Source: Rapidithrix thailandica (GTDB lineage: Bacteria > Bacteroidota > Bacteroidia > Cytophagales > Flammeovirgaceae). From it: DNA of 64,000 nucleotides. A program made the translations under genes and the position numbers. Position 1 is the stretch's first letter; each line of letters starts with the position of its first letter. Shown piece after piece: positions 33,237-42,005 of this stretch. The notes under the pieces were generated by a model. It saw only the letters and a list, made by a program, of their open reading frames with translations, was not told where the DNA came from and did not search any database. The DNA lies in contig NZ_JBDKWZ010000003.1 of NCBI RefSeq assembly GCF_039710355.1, forward strand, positions 248,001 to 312,000, read 5' to 3'.

Positions 33237-36200
33237 CTATTTCACGATGAGTTTTTTATTTTGAATAAAACGGTTTCCTTCAATAGAAATAAAGTACAGC
33301 CCTGTTTTAAGACCAGAACTGGAAAGAGACCTTTGACCGGAAGGAACAATACGATCTTTCAAAAGCTTACCCGAACTATTAAAAATCCGGACTCTTAGTT
33401 CATCAGTTCCTGTATAATTGATAAAAATCTCTTCTCCTTTCATTACAGGGTTGGGATAGGTAGACACTTGAATTTTACCCGTTGAGTTCTCCAAAGCAGT
33501 GATGGTATCCTCTCCTTTGTCGTTGGGTGCCGTGCCAATGCCTAACAGAAACTGCCCGAAGGAGGTTACCTGGTTTTTCTCTTCGAATTTCACCCAGCCA
33601 TTCTCCTCTTTTTCCACTTCATCCGCTATATCCAATGCCTGATTCCAGGTGGTATCTTCCGCATTTTCATTTCTCCGGTACAGCCGGATAGACCGGGGAT
33701 GCACAACATTTCCCGTAGGGATATCAATATCTTCGAACACAATGTATTGCAACTCATCAAAAGTTGTATTAGCACCGTAATTATTCACCACCCAATACGT
33801 ACTTTCAAGCAGTAAGTCCTTCGCGGTATTCGGTGCTTTGTCCGGAGCATTACTCAACCGACTCACTACGATTTCTCCCTGAGGCGTTTGGCCTGTTTCT
33901 TGAAATTGAAGTGTTAACCCGGTTTCTTCAAATGTATATCCGGAATTTGCCGTCATACTTTGCCGTTCACTCACACCGCTTCCCACGGGAGCCGTTGACA
34001 TCACTCTGTTGGAAGTACCGGCCATCAAAGCATGATGCATTCCGGCCCGGTCCAGCACCTGATTACTGCCATTGGTTTCATTAAATTGATAGTAGGCAAT
34101 TAAAGCTGTGTCAGAAGGGATCAAGTGGCCTTTGGTCAAATGGCGTAATTCCCGGATTTCTTCCTGACTTAAAGCCCGGTTCCAAACCGCCACTTCATCA
34201 ATTAACCCTTTATAATTCCTGCCACTCCACCCTTTGTAACTGCCTATCTTCATTGTGGATAATTCGACCTCATTCAAAGACGTATGATGGGTGGATGCTT
34301 GTCCGTTTACGTACAAGGTCATAGAATCCGGAGTAGCCACCATAGCTACATATGACCATTCGTCAGCCGGTACAATCAAACCACTATTGAACCACCATGC
34401 TCCACCGGGCCAGTGATAGGCTAAGGTATTATTGCCCGAAGCAAAATTAAACCCGGCAGTCTCCCCGTCATTCATCACAATACCCGAATAATCCGGTTGG
34501 ATGCCATTGGGCTTTACCCAAGCAGTCATTGTGACCGTATTAGACAGTATATTCAAAGGCAGCGTTTGCGCATAATCTCCGTTATTGATGGTTTGTAAGG
34601 CCAAACCCGGAATATCTTCCGGCTCACATTGGCTATCTACTGTGACCATATTGCTCACGGTTTGGGAAGAAGATTGACCATTTCCATCCCTTACCGTAAG
34701 AGTGACATCAAAAGCACCATTATTCCCAAATACTACCTTGGGATTGCGGGCGGAAGTTGAACTTATATACAAAGGAACCGGGCTGAAGTTCCACTCCCAA
34801 GTAGCATTTTCATGGTCGAGAACCGAATAACTATCAAACTGAACGGTATCGCGAGAACAATACACATTGTTGGTCAAGGTCATGGGTTGAGCCATTGGCT
34901 TAGAAAGCACAGCCAACGGTGCTTCCCAGATACCCCGGCCATAGCTGGCCAATCTCAGTTTGCTGTCTCTGTAAAAAGGCTTCATTTGCAAGGCATAAAT
35001 TCTCAAAGGAAAACCCATGCCATAATCCACCCAAGTGCCGGAAGCGGGTTCGTAATAAAATACGGTATTGTTAGTGGCCAAATAAACGACACCACCGGAA
35101 CCCGCCTGAAACAAGATATCGCGGGGGCGCTCGTCATTGAGCAGAGGACTACTGACATTGTCCCAAGAACTTCCCCCATCGGTAGTGCGAAAAACCTTTT
35201 CCCCGTTAGCAGCATAAGGTGCACATACCCAAAGTTCATTTTCATTTCCCGGGTTGACCGAAATCTCTAACCGGGTACGGGAAGCTTGAATATCCGGAAG
35301 TTTGGACCAGGACTGTCCTCCATCCGTTGTTTTATAAATGGATGTCGCATTCCAGAAATACGTACCTTCCTGGAATACACAATACATGACCTCGGGGTTG
35401 TTCCGGGAGATTTCAATCTCCAATACTCTCCCTGAAGCGGCAAAACTATGCAAAGCCTCAAAACTCACTCCTCCATCCGTAGATTTATAGATTTTCTCAT
35501 CTTTCCCCAAATACATATGATTGGCATAACGAGGGTCCCACTCAATTTCACTGGAATACGATTCCACATAATGCTGATTGGGGTAATAGGCGAGTTTTGC
35601 CAAGCGTTGTACGGGTCCGTCCAAGGCCGTAGGAAGAACGGTAGTATTGATATCGGAAAAGTAAGTTGTAAAATTATCCATCGGATTGACATAACCTGTA
35701 GGTGCTTCCGCTCCTCCCAATCGCAATGTATTTCCTACACCATAGGTCTGATAATATCCGGAATTTCCGTTGTGATAGCGCCCTCCTACCAATATATCTT
35801 CATTCCAGCCGGTACCAAAGCCCCAATAATCCGAAGCGAAAATGCCATTCTTCCTGGACTCATGGGTGGTTAATTCATCGTTGGAGTAGTTGATCCCACC
35901 ATCCGTACACACCCATACGTCATTACCCAAAGTATGAAGATCCTGTATATCAGGATGTATCCAACCTATATCGTTGGTTCCTGCATAATAGGCACCGATC
36001 CGCTCCCAAGTGGCCCCTCCATCGGAGGATTCGGACAAGGCCAGGCAGCCTATCCAAAGTTTGTTGGCATCGTTGTGAGAAACGGCTATACCCAAATTGT
36101 AAAACCCCTGATGAAACCCCGAACCGTTGGGATTAAATGAAGCCAAATTCGGCATGGTTTCACTATTGTAAGGGCCTCCGTCCTGCCCCCTCGGATTTGT

Positions 36201-37328
36201 CCAGGTTTCACCGGCATCTTTACTCCGGTATATCCCGATCCAACCATTGTCATCTGCTTTACTGGCACCAATCAACACCGCATATACCCAATCCGCAGCA
36301 GCCGGGCTAACCGCCAACCGGGCTCCTCCATCATTGGCATTGGCCACATCGGCAGGCATATACCACCCTTGGTCTTTCAAGGTCCAGGTATTGCCGCCAT
36401 CCGTAGATTTAAAAAATTCACATCGTTTGAGTGTTTCATTGGATTTTAAGGCATACATAGTGGAAGGCTGGGCCGTATGGGCCGTCACATCCCAACAATT
36501 ACCACTAAGCACCTGATTCCAGTTAACCCCTCCGTCTATCGTTTTATACAAACCCTGATCGGTTGTACAAAACACGATATCCGGATTGGTAGGGTGAACA
36601 TACAAAAAGCGATTGCCTCCTGTATTGGTAAACCATACTTCGGCCCAACTATCGCCTCCGTTGGTTGTTTTGTAAATTTTCCGCTCATCTCCGGCCAATA
36701 CATAGATGATTTCACTGTTGCTTGGTGCAATTTTCACATCGGAAATTCCCTTGACAAAGGGCTCATCTTCAGAAATCAGACTCCAGTGAAGTCCCCGGTC
36801 CGTAGACTTAAATACGCCACCGGCTTCTGTCCCGGCCACCAAAATATCAGGATTAGAAACCGATTGATCAAAGGAATAAATATTGGCTTGCCAGGATACC
36901 GGAAAATTTCCTTCATGGCTCAGGTTATAGGTTTCCAAAGGACCAATATTCACCCAACCTGCAGAGGCTGATTTGGCCGATTTGAATTGTTGTTTTCTTT
37001 TCAAAAGCTTTTGGACGGAGAGTACCCGGTCTTTTTTAGAAGGCAAGATGATATATCCCTCCTCATTGATATACGGGTCGACATGTTTGCGCCAGAATTT
37101 GTAATTCTGTGTGTGGATGTTCTTTTGAAACTCTTGCGCTGTATAATACTTCCAAAAAAGATGGTCCACTTCAAATACGTTCGGATTATCCCCATACATC
37201 GTTTTCGCCCATTCCGGTGTGGTGGTTTCTATTGGTGGAATAGTTTTGAAAAAGGAAGGATCATTTTGCGCATGGGCTTTTGTAAGCAATAACAAGGACA
37301 ATAAACTTAGCCAATAAAAAGATTTCAT
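33237..37328 (-). CDS. Secreted Asp-box beta-propeller / PKD / LamG protein with T9SS sorting domain
   Basis: The start at 37328 (MKSFYWLSLLSLLLLTKAHA, signal peptide) gives 1363 residues. From about 170 to 860 there are at least nine Asp-box motifs (STDRGLHW, TTNGGDSW, TIDGGVNW, STDGGNTW, SKDAGETW, SSDGGATW, STDGGVSF, TTDGGQSW, TTDGGSSW), indicating BNR/VPS10-type beta-propellers. A PKD-like domain (about 880-965) and a LamG/concanavalin-like domain (about 980-1135, with EVAVWNRALSQEEIREL) follow. The C-terminus (YPNP, then LKTGLYFISIEG and KKLIVK) is a type A T9SS sorting signal, so the protein is exported to the cell surface or medium. Catalytic residues cannot be assigned. It follows the Sus-like operon after a terminator and is probably its surface partner. 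Confidence 0.87.
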   Translation of the reverse strand: MKSFYWLSLLSLLLLTKAHAQNDPSFFKTIPPIETTTPEWAKTMYGDNPNVFEVDHLFWKYYTAQEFQKNIHTQNYKFWRKHVDPYINEEGYIILPSKKDRVLSVQKLLKRKQQFKSAKSASAGWVNIGPLETYNLSHEGNFPVSWQANIYSFDQSVSNPDILVAGTEAGGVFKSTDRGLHWSLISEDEPFVKGISDVKIAPSNSEIIYVLAGDERKIYKTTNGGDSWAEVWFTNTGGNRFLYVHPTNPDIVFCTTDQGLYKTIDGGVNWNQVLSGNCWDVTAHTAQPSTMYALKSNETLKRCEFFKSTDGGNTWTLKDQGWYMPADVANANDGGARLAVSPAAADWVYAVLIGASKADDNGWIGIYRSKDAGETWTNPRGQDGGPYNSETMPNLASFNPNGSGFHQGFYNLGIAVSHNDANKLWIGCLALSESSDGGATWERIGAYYAGTNDIGWIHPDIQDLHTLGNDVWVCTDGGINYSNDELTTHESRKNGIFASDYWGFGTGWNEDILVGGRYHNGNSGYYQTYGVGNTLRLGGAEAPTGYVNPMDNFTTYFSDINTTVLPTALDGPVQRLAKLAYYPNQHYVESYSSEIEWDPRYANHMYLGKDEKIYKSTDGGVSFEALHSFAASGRVLEIEISRNNPEVMYCVFQEGTYFWNATSIYKTTDGGQSWSKLPDIQASRTRLEISVNPGNENELWVCAPYAANGEKVFRTTDGGSSWDNVSSPLLNDERPRDILFQAGSGGVVYLATNNTVFYYEPASGTWVDYGMGFPLRIYALQMKPFYRDSKLRLASYGRGIWEAPLAVLSKPMAQPMTLTNNVYCSRDTVQFDSYSVLDHENATWEWNFSPVPLYISSTSARNPKVVFGNNGAFDVTLTVRDGNGQSSSQTVSNMVTVDSQCEPEDIPGLALQTINNGDYAQTLPLNILSNTVTMTAWVKPNGIQPDYSGIVMNDGETAGFNFASGNNTLAYHWPGGAWWFNSGLIVPADEWSYVAMVATPDSMTLYVNGQASTHHTSLNEVELSTMKIGSYKGWSGRNYKGLIDEVAVWNRALSQEEIRELRHLTKGHLIPSDTALIAYYQFNETNGSNQVLDRAGMHHALMAGTSNRVMSTAPVGSGVSERQSMTANSGYTFEETGLTLQFQETGQTPQGEIVVSRLSNAPDKAPNTAKDLLLESTYWVVNNYGANTTFDELQYIVFEDIDIPTGNVVHPRSIRLYRRNENAEDTTWNQALDIADEVEKEENGWVKFEEKNQVTSFGQFLLGIGTAPNDKGEDTITALENSTGKIQVSTYPNPVMKGEEIFINYTGTDELRVRIFNSSGKLLKDRIVPSGQRSLSSSGLKTGLYFISIEGNRFIQNKKLIVK

Positions 37329-37563
37329 TTTCAAGGTTTGTTTTTTAAAAGTTAACAGAATACAGGTAATAGATCTAACTGAGAGTAATTTGTTATCGTA
37401 CACATTTTGAATTCAAAAAAATGCATACATGGAATGATGGTAATAATGGGATTTTGGATTGGTAGTTTTTTGTATAAGGAGAATTATCCAATCAGGCTTG
37501 GGATTATTTTGACGAATACTGAAAAACAATCCCCAATTCAAGTTAAAAAAAAATATGGTATAC

Positions 37564-37608
37564 AAAAAAGAAATGGGCTACGATTCACACCAACCCATTT
37601 CTTTTTTT
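37564..37608. terminator. Strong hairpin terminator of the Sus-like operon
   Basis: AAAAAAGAAATGGG (37564-37577) pairs with CCCATTTCTTTTTTT (37594-37608) around a 16-base loop. It lies 9 bases past the DUF4998 stop at 37617, so the operon should end here and the next large gene needs its own promoter. Confidence 0.82.
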
Positions 37609-37616
37609 ACTTAACA

Positions 37617-38807
37617 CTAGTTTGTCTTTAATAAACGGACGCTGTAACATCGGAAATACTGATAGGGCTGTTCAAAGGTGGTAATCAGCCCCATAGATAT
37701 TTCCGTTTCTTCTTCCAATGTAAATTCCACTTCCGCTTGATTAAAGCTCGCATAGCCCAAAGCCGGAGTAAGGTCATCAATATTCAAAAAATTATTTCCC
37801 GGAGTGACCACCAAATACGCCTCGTCTTTCACATCGAACCCGGCCTCTCCATCTGAAAAATTGGCTTTCAATTGATAGGTACCAGGGGGCAGGGTCATTA
37901 CTTGGTAAATTTTCCCATTGATAATTTTATCCTCTTCGTTCTCCGTCCATTTTTCCATCGAAAAATATCCTCCTTCATCCGTACCGTCAAAACCTCCGTA
38001 GCCCGCTTGATTTTTTGCCGACTCACTCACGATCCAATCCTTAGGCATCCCCCAACGCTTACCGTCCCACTCTCCATGTTGAATCGGGTAATTGGAGTTT
38101 TTCAGGTCGATTTCGGTGATTTTGACGGATTGACTTTCCGTATAAAAAGTATCAATTGCCTTTTCATCAGGTAACAATAAGGTTTTATACCGGAATTCTC
38201 CCTCAAAGGCAAAATTTTCAATGACCGTTTGCTCTTTCTCGTTGGGAATAAACAGTTCATGACTTGTTCCTGATTTATCCACATAATAGGCTTCCACACC
38301 CACTGCATTTTCTTCGGCGGGAAACCAATCAATGGTCAGGCGGTTTTCATCCAAAGAATATTTTGCATTCAGATAATCCCTGTTCGACAATGTCGCTTGG
38401 TATTTTTCTCCGTATACCACTCCAAATTCTTCTACTTTTACGGAGCGGTTGCCGTCTTTATCCAGCGTATAGATTTCAAAAATATACGATTTCTCTTCCA
38501 TATCTTCCAGGAGTGTTTCCACCCAAACGGAATCTTCTCCGGCAGGCACTTCTACCATTTTCATATTTTCCCCTGCATTCCAGTACACGGCACATTGCGT
38601 CACCCTGGAAGCAGAAACTAAAAGCCAGCCCAATTTGATCCGGTCCTTTCCCGGAAATGAATACGTAGAATCAGGCTTTTCGGAATAGATGATTTCGCCT
38701 CCTTGCAAAAATTCGGAATGGAAATCTTCCATTTTATCACAAGAAAATAAGCCCAGGGAAAGCATCAAGCCGGAAAGCAAAAGGATATGAATAGATTTTT
38801 TAGTCAT
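37617..38807 (-). CDS. DUF4998 family lipoprotein of the Sus-like locus
   Basis: A 396-residue protein with a lipoprotein signal ending LGLFSC-DKMED (Cys23). The first 200 residues match DUF4998, beginning FLQGGEIIYSEKPDS and continuing with fibronectin-like strands (RIKLGWLLVSASRVTQCAVYWN). The C-terminal part (from about 235) is a separate beta-rich domain that may bind substrate. DUF4998 proteins are common in SusC/SusD loci and are presumed surface glycan- or protein-binding lipoproteins. It is the last gene of the operon. Confidence 0.82.
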   Translation of the reverse strand: MTKKSIHILLLSGLMLSLGLFSCDKMEDFHSEFLQGGEIIYSEKPDSTYSFPGKDRIKLGWLLVSASRVTQCAVYWNAGENMKMVEVPAGEDSVWVETLLEDMEEKSYIFEIYTLDKDGNRSVKVEEFGVVYGEKYQATLSNRDYLNAKYSLDENRLTIDWFPAEENAVGVEAYYVDKSGTSHELFIPNEKEQTVIENFAFEGEFRYKTLLLPDEKAIDTFYTESQSVKITEIDLKNSNYPIQHGEWDGKRWGMPKDWIVSESAKNQAGYGGFDGTDEGGYFSMEKWTENEEDKIINGKIYQVMTLPPGTYQLKANFSDGEAGFDVKDEAYLVVTPGNNFLNIDDLTPALGYASFNQAEVEFTLEEETEISMGLITTFEQPYQYFRCYSVRLLKTN

Positions 38808-38845
38808 AACAAATGTTTTTTTTGGATTGTAAAGGCAATATAAGT

Positions 38846-40021
38846 TTACTCTACAATCTGTCCGTAAAATGATATTTCGGCCATATGTGAAAAAGTAGCA
38901 CCCGACCAGGTTTCCAACACACGGATTCGGATATACCGTACCGGTTCTCCCTCCAAATCAAAAGTAAACTCATCTCCTGCTTTCATATGGGCCAGATCTT
39001 CGTTAGTCTCTTGCCCGATGGGCAAGCCGGAAGGTTTATAACTGTCACACACCATCAATTTTTTCCAGTTGTCCCAACTACCGTCATCCTCCGGTACATC
39101 CGCTCTGCCATAGATTTCCCATTTTTTAAAATTTCCATGTTTGTATGAATAACCACCCTGCCGTTGCCAGAGCTTATACCGGCTCAACTTGACTGTCACC
39201 CCCAGGTCAATAGTGAGTTGTTGTGGCCATCCGGTTCCTCCGGCCGTATGGTTGAAGGTTTCCAAGTCATCGTCATAGATATATTCAAACTCCCCTTCCC
39301 AGGCATCCCATTCATTATCATTGGCCAGGTATACCGGTTGGAATTTGGACTTATCCATTTCTTCCTCATACATTGGAATGATTTCTTTGGTCAAAGTGTC
39401 CGAATAATTGTCCCAGCGATCGCGAATCAATACGGCAAACTTTTGTTTTTCAGGATCAAAGCCTCTGATAGAGCGGGTCCCCCGGAGTTCGGAAGTATAG
39501 ACCATTTCGTAAATCGACATCTTTTGTAAACTGTCGGGAGCTAACAAAATGATGGCTACGGGAGATTCGAAAGTGTTTTCCCAGGAAAAGCGTGCCCCTC
39601 CAAAATCTTCGGTAATCTCTAAAGTTTCGAATATATTTTGAAAAGGAGGTTTTAAGGGTTTTACATTGACCGAAATAGGCTCGGACACATTTTCTCCGCG
39701 GTCCACGGCATAGAGCATAACTTGATGCAGTAAGGTATCTCCAAAGCCTTCTATCGTCATTTGGTTTTCATATAAAGACGCTTTTACTTCCTTTTGTTGT
39801 CCACCTTCCTTCGTGGTAAAAACAGCTTTTACATATAGTAAATCTTTATCATCCGGCGGAACATAGGAAAGTTTAGCCCCACCGGGAATACTTTTAACTT
39901 CCACACCAGTTACCGGAGCCGGAGGAGTACTGTCGGAATTGATCGGTCCTGTGGTTAGTTCCTGACAGCTATGTACCAAAAGTATCAAACTTATATAGAA
40001 TAGTCTTTTGAATAAATTCAT
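38846..40021 (-). CDS. DUF4959 / discoidin-like surface lipoprotein
   Basis: The start at 40021 (MNLFKRLFYISLILLVHSC) gives 391 residues with lipidation at Cys19. DUF4959 comes first (PPAPVTGVEVKSIPGGAKLSYVPPDDKDLLYVKAVF, about 30-125), then a second FN3-like domain (DUF5126 type, about 125-225), and a C-terminal F5/8 type C (DUF5000-like) domain from about 235 with WPQQLTIDLGVTVKLSRYKLWQR and VRYIRIRVLETW. Discoidin domains bind carbohydrates. It lies 38 bases before the DUF4998 gene and 74 bases after SusD, so all are cotranscribed. Confidence 0.85.
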   Translation of the reverse strand: MNLFKRLFYISLILLVHSCQELTTGPINSDSTPPAPVTGVEVKSIPGGAKLSYVPPDDKDLLYVKAVFTTKEGGQQKEVKASLYENQMTIEGFGDTLLHQVMLYAVDRGENVSEPISVNVKPLKPPFQNIFETLEITEDFGGARFSWENTFESPVAIILLAPDSLQKMSIYEMVYTSELRGTRSIRGFDPEKQKFAVLIRDRWDNYSDTLTKEIIPMYEEEMDKSKFQPVYLANDNEWDAWEGEFEYIYDDDLETFNHTAGGTGWPQQLTIDLGVTVKLSRYKLWQRQGGYSYKHGNFKKWEIYGRADVPEDDGSWDNWKKLMVCDSYKPSGLPIGQETNEDLAHMKAGDEFTFDLEGEPVRYIRIRVLETWSGATFSHMAEISFYGQIVE

Positions 40022-40094
40022 AACAACTGGATATAAAATGTTCACAAAAAGAAAGAGAGATCAGCCATCCCAAACGCACGGATTTTCCTGTACC

Positions 40095-41990
40095 TTACCA
40101 GCCAGGGTTTTGTACCAGATTGGGATTGATCACCATTTCATATTCTTTGATCGGGAATAAATAATCCTTGATTTCAAAAGAGGGGTTGGCAATAACTTGC
40201 ACCCGGTAATAGTTTTCCGGATCTTTCTGATCAATTCTCCATGCCCGTACCGGCTTGTTCAAATACTCATAGGACAATTTCCATCTTCGCAAGTCCCAAT
40301 AACGGGCTCCTTCAAAGGCCAGCTCGATCATTCTTTCCTGTTGAATGATTTCCCGCATTCCTTCTTTTGATACGGGTTTGTTAGGTTTGTTGGAATACGC
40401 AGTCCAGCTTTCCTTCACCCCCTCAAGGCCGGCTCTTTCCCGCACCCGGTCGACCCACGCGTATACTTCGGCATCCGGGGCACCTTTTACTTCATTCAAT
40501 GCTTCGGCATAGTATAAGTACAAATCGGCCAGACGCACTACCGGCCAAGGATATCTCTCTACCTCGTAACTAACTCCATTTTGAATCTCATTATTTATAT
40601 GTACTAATTTCTTAGGCCAATAGCCGGTAATCGAATGATCGTTAGCATTAAACGTAGAGGCAAACTCCCCTTTTCTGGCTTCGATATGCCAGGCATTACC
40701 TTCCTCCAAACGCCCGTTGCCATACCAGATTCCCCGGTCAAATGCCAGTGAAGCGTAGAACCGGGGTTCCCGGTCATAATGCAGTTTGGCCGTGGTTTCC
40801 CCTTCTTTGATATACAAGCGGTCTTTTTCGGTAGCGGTTTGTATTTCGAAACGTTTTTCATATTCCCAATTTTTATCCTCTTCGATCGGCACACCGTTTT
40901 TTGAATAAAAGGTTTCGGCCATTCGGAGAGTCGCTGCATACCGGGAAGTGACAGGATTGGCTTCCATAGAATACAAGCGAGGTTGTGCCCACCATTGAAT
41001 ACCGGAAGCCATGCTCACGGTATTTCCCCAAATCAGTTCTTTATTCCACCTTTCGGTCACACAATTTCTCAAAATGGCGATTCTGCGCGTTTCATCGGAA
41101 ATTTCAAAAGGATTAACATAGTCATTCATCTGATACAGGCCATGTCCGGCTTGCTCACAGATTTCAATGGCTTCCCGGCAAGCTTTTGCGGCTTTTTCCC
41201 ACTTACCGGCTTCAAATCCGGCACTAAACAAACTATTCCCCTCTTGGTCTTTTAATCCGGCAAAGTCCGTATTTCCATTAAACAAAGGACTTGCAGCCGT
41301 CATTAATACCCGTGCTTTGATGGCATAGGCAACGGGCTGTGTGATACGCCCCAACTCCGTAGCCTGTTGTTGAATCGCCAAGGGTAAATCCGGAATGGCT
41401 TCGTCTAAGAGCTGACTCACATAATTAAAACAGGAATCCACCGGCTCTCTGGACATGAGTATTTCTTCTGTAGAAGCTGATACAGGGATATTCTCTTTAA
41501 CTAAGTGAATAGGGCCGTAATTTTTTATCAACCAAAAGTGGAAATAGGCTTTTAAAAATTTCACTTCAGCCACCCAACGTTTCCGCTCATACTCTCTCAG
41601 ATCAGGTACTTTTCCTACCTCTTCCAGAAAAATATTACAATCCCGGATACCGGTGTACAGGTTTTTGCCTCCTCTCTCTCCATTCCAATAATTCATGATC
41701 GGGCTATTGACATTTTGCAAGCCCAAGGCAAGATCGATCCCACTTAATGAACTATTGATGGTACTGGCCCAGGTTTCATCCCCTCCCAATAAAGCCGGAT
41801 TGACATTGATCACAGCATGTTGGGGTAAATAGGAATAGCAAGTAAACAGAAATTTTTCTGCATTGTACTTGTCTGTAAAAGCATTGTCAATGGTAGCTAC
41901 ATTATCCGGTACCACATCCAGGTAATTACAAGACCAGTGTGTCGTAGCGAACAAGCTGAGGTATACTAAGTGGTAGATATATTTTCTCAT
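40095..41990 (-). CDS. RagB/SusD family outer-membrane lipoprotein
   Basis: The start at 41990 (MRKYIYHLVYL) gives 631 residues; two further ATGs just upstream are possible. The lipidation Cys21 is in WSCNYLDVVPDN. The SusD N-domain (about 25-290) has NIFLEEV...RWVAEVKFLKAYFHFWLIKNYGPIHLV, a near-perfect signature, and the C-terminal domain ends IIQQERMIELAFEGARYWDLRRWK...YLFPIKEYEMVINPNLVQNPGW. SusD proteins bind the nutrient at the surface and form the lid of the SusC channel. Paired with SusC directly upstream. Confidence 0.95.
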   Translation of the reverse strand: MRKYIYHLVYLSLFATTHWSCNYLDVVPDNVATIDNAFTDKYNAEKFLFTCYSYLPQHAVINVNPALLGGDETWASTINSSLSGIDLALGLQNVNSPIMNYWNGERGGKNLYTGIRDCNIFLEEVGKVPDLREYERKRWVAEVKFLKAYFHFWLIKNYGPIHLVKENIPVSASTEEILMSREPVDSCFNYVSQLLDEAIPDLPLAIQQQATELGRITQPVAYAIKARVLMTAASPLFNGNTDFAGLKDQEGNSLFSAGFEAGKWEKAAKACREAIEICEQAGHGLYQMNDYVNPFEISDETRRIAILRNCVTERWNKELIWGNTVSMASGIQWWAQPRLYSMEANPVTSRYAATLRMAETFYSKNGVPIEEDKNWEYEKRFEIQTATEKDRLYIKEGETTAKLHYDREPRFYASLAFDRGIWYGNGRLEEGNAWHIEARKGEFASTFNANDHSITGYWPKKLVHINNEIQNGVSYEVERYPWPVVRLADLYLYYAEALNEVKGAPDAEVYAWVDRVRERAGLEGVKESWTAYSNKPNKPVSKEGMREIIQQERMIELAFEGARYWDLRRWKLSYEYLNKPVRAWRIDQKDPENYYRVQVIANPSFEIKDYLFPIKEYEMVINPNLVQNPGW

Positions 41991-42005
41991 GATCATCATC
42001 TTTAA

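Noticed and set aside
36477..36971. Long plus-strand frame of 164 codons opposite the Asp-box propeller gene
   Set aside because: Shadow of the strongly supported minus-strand gene; composition follows antisense codon pattern.
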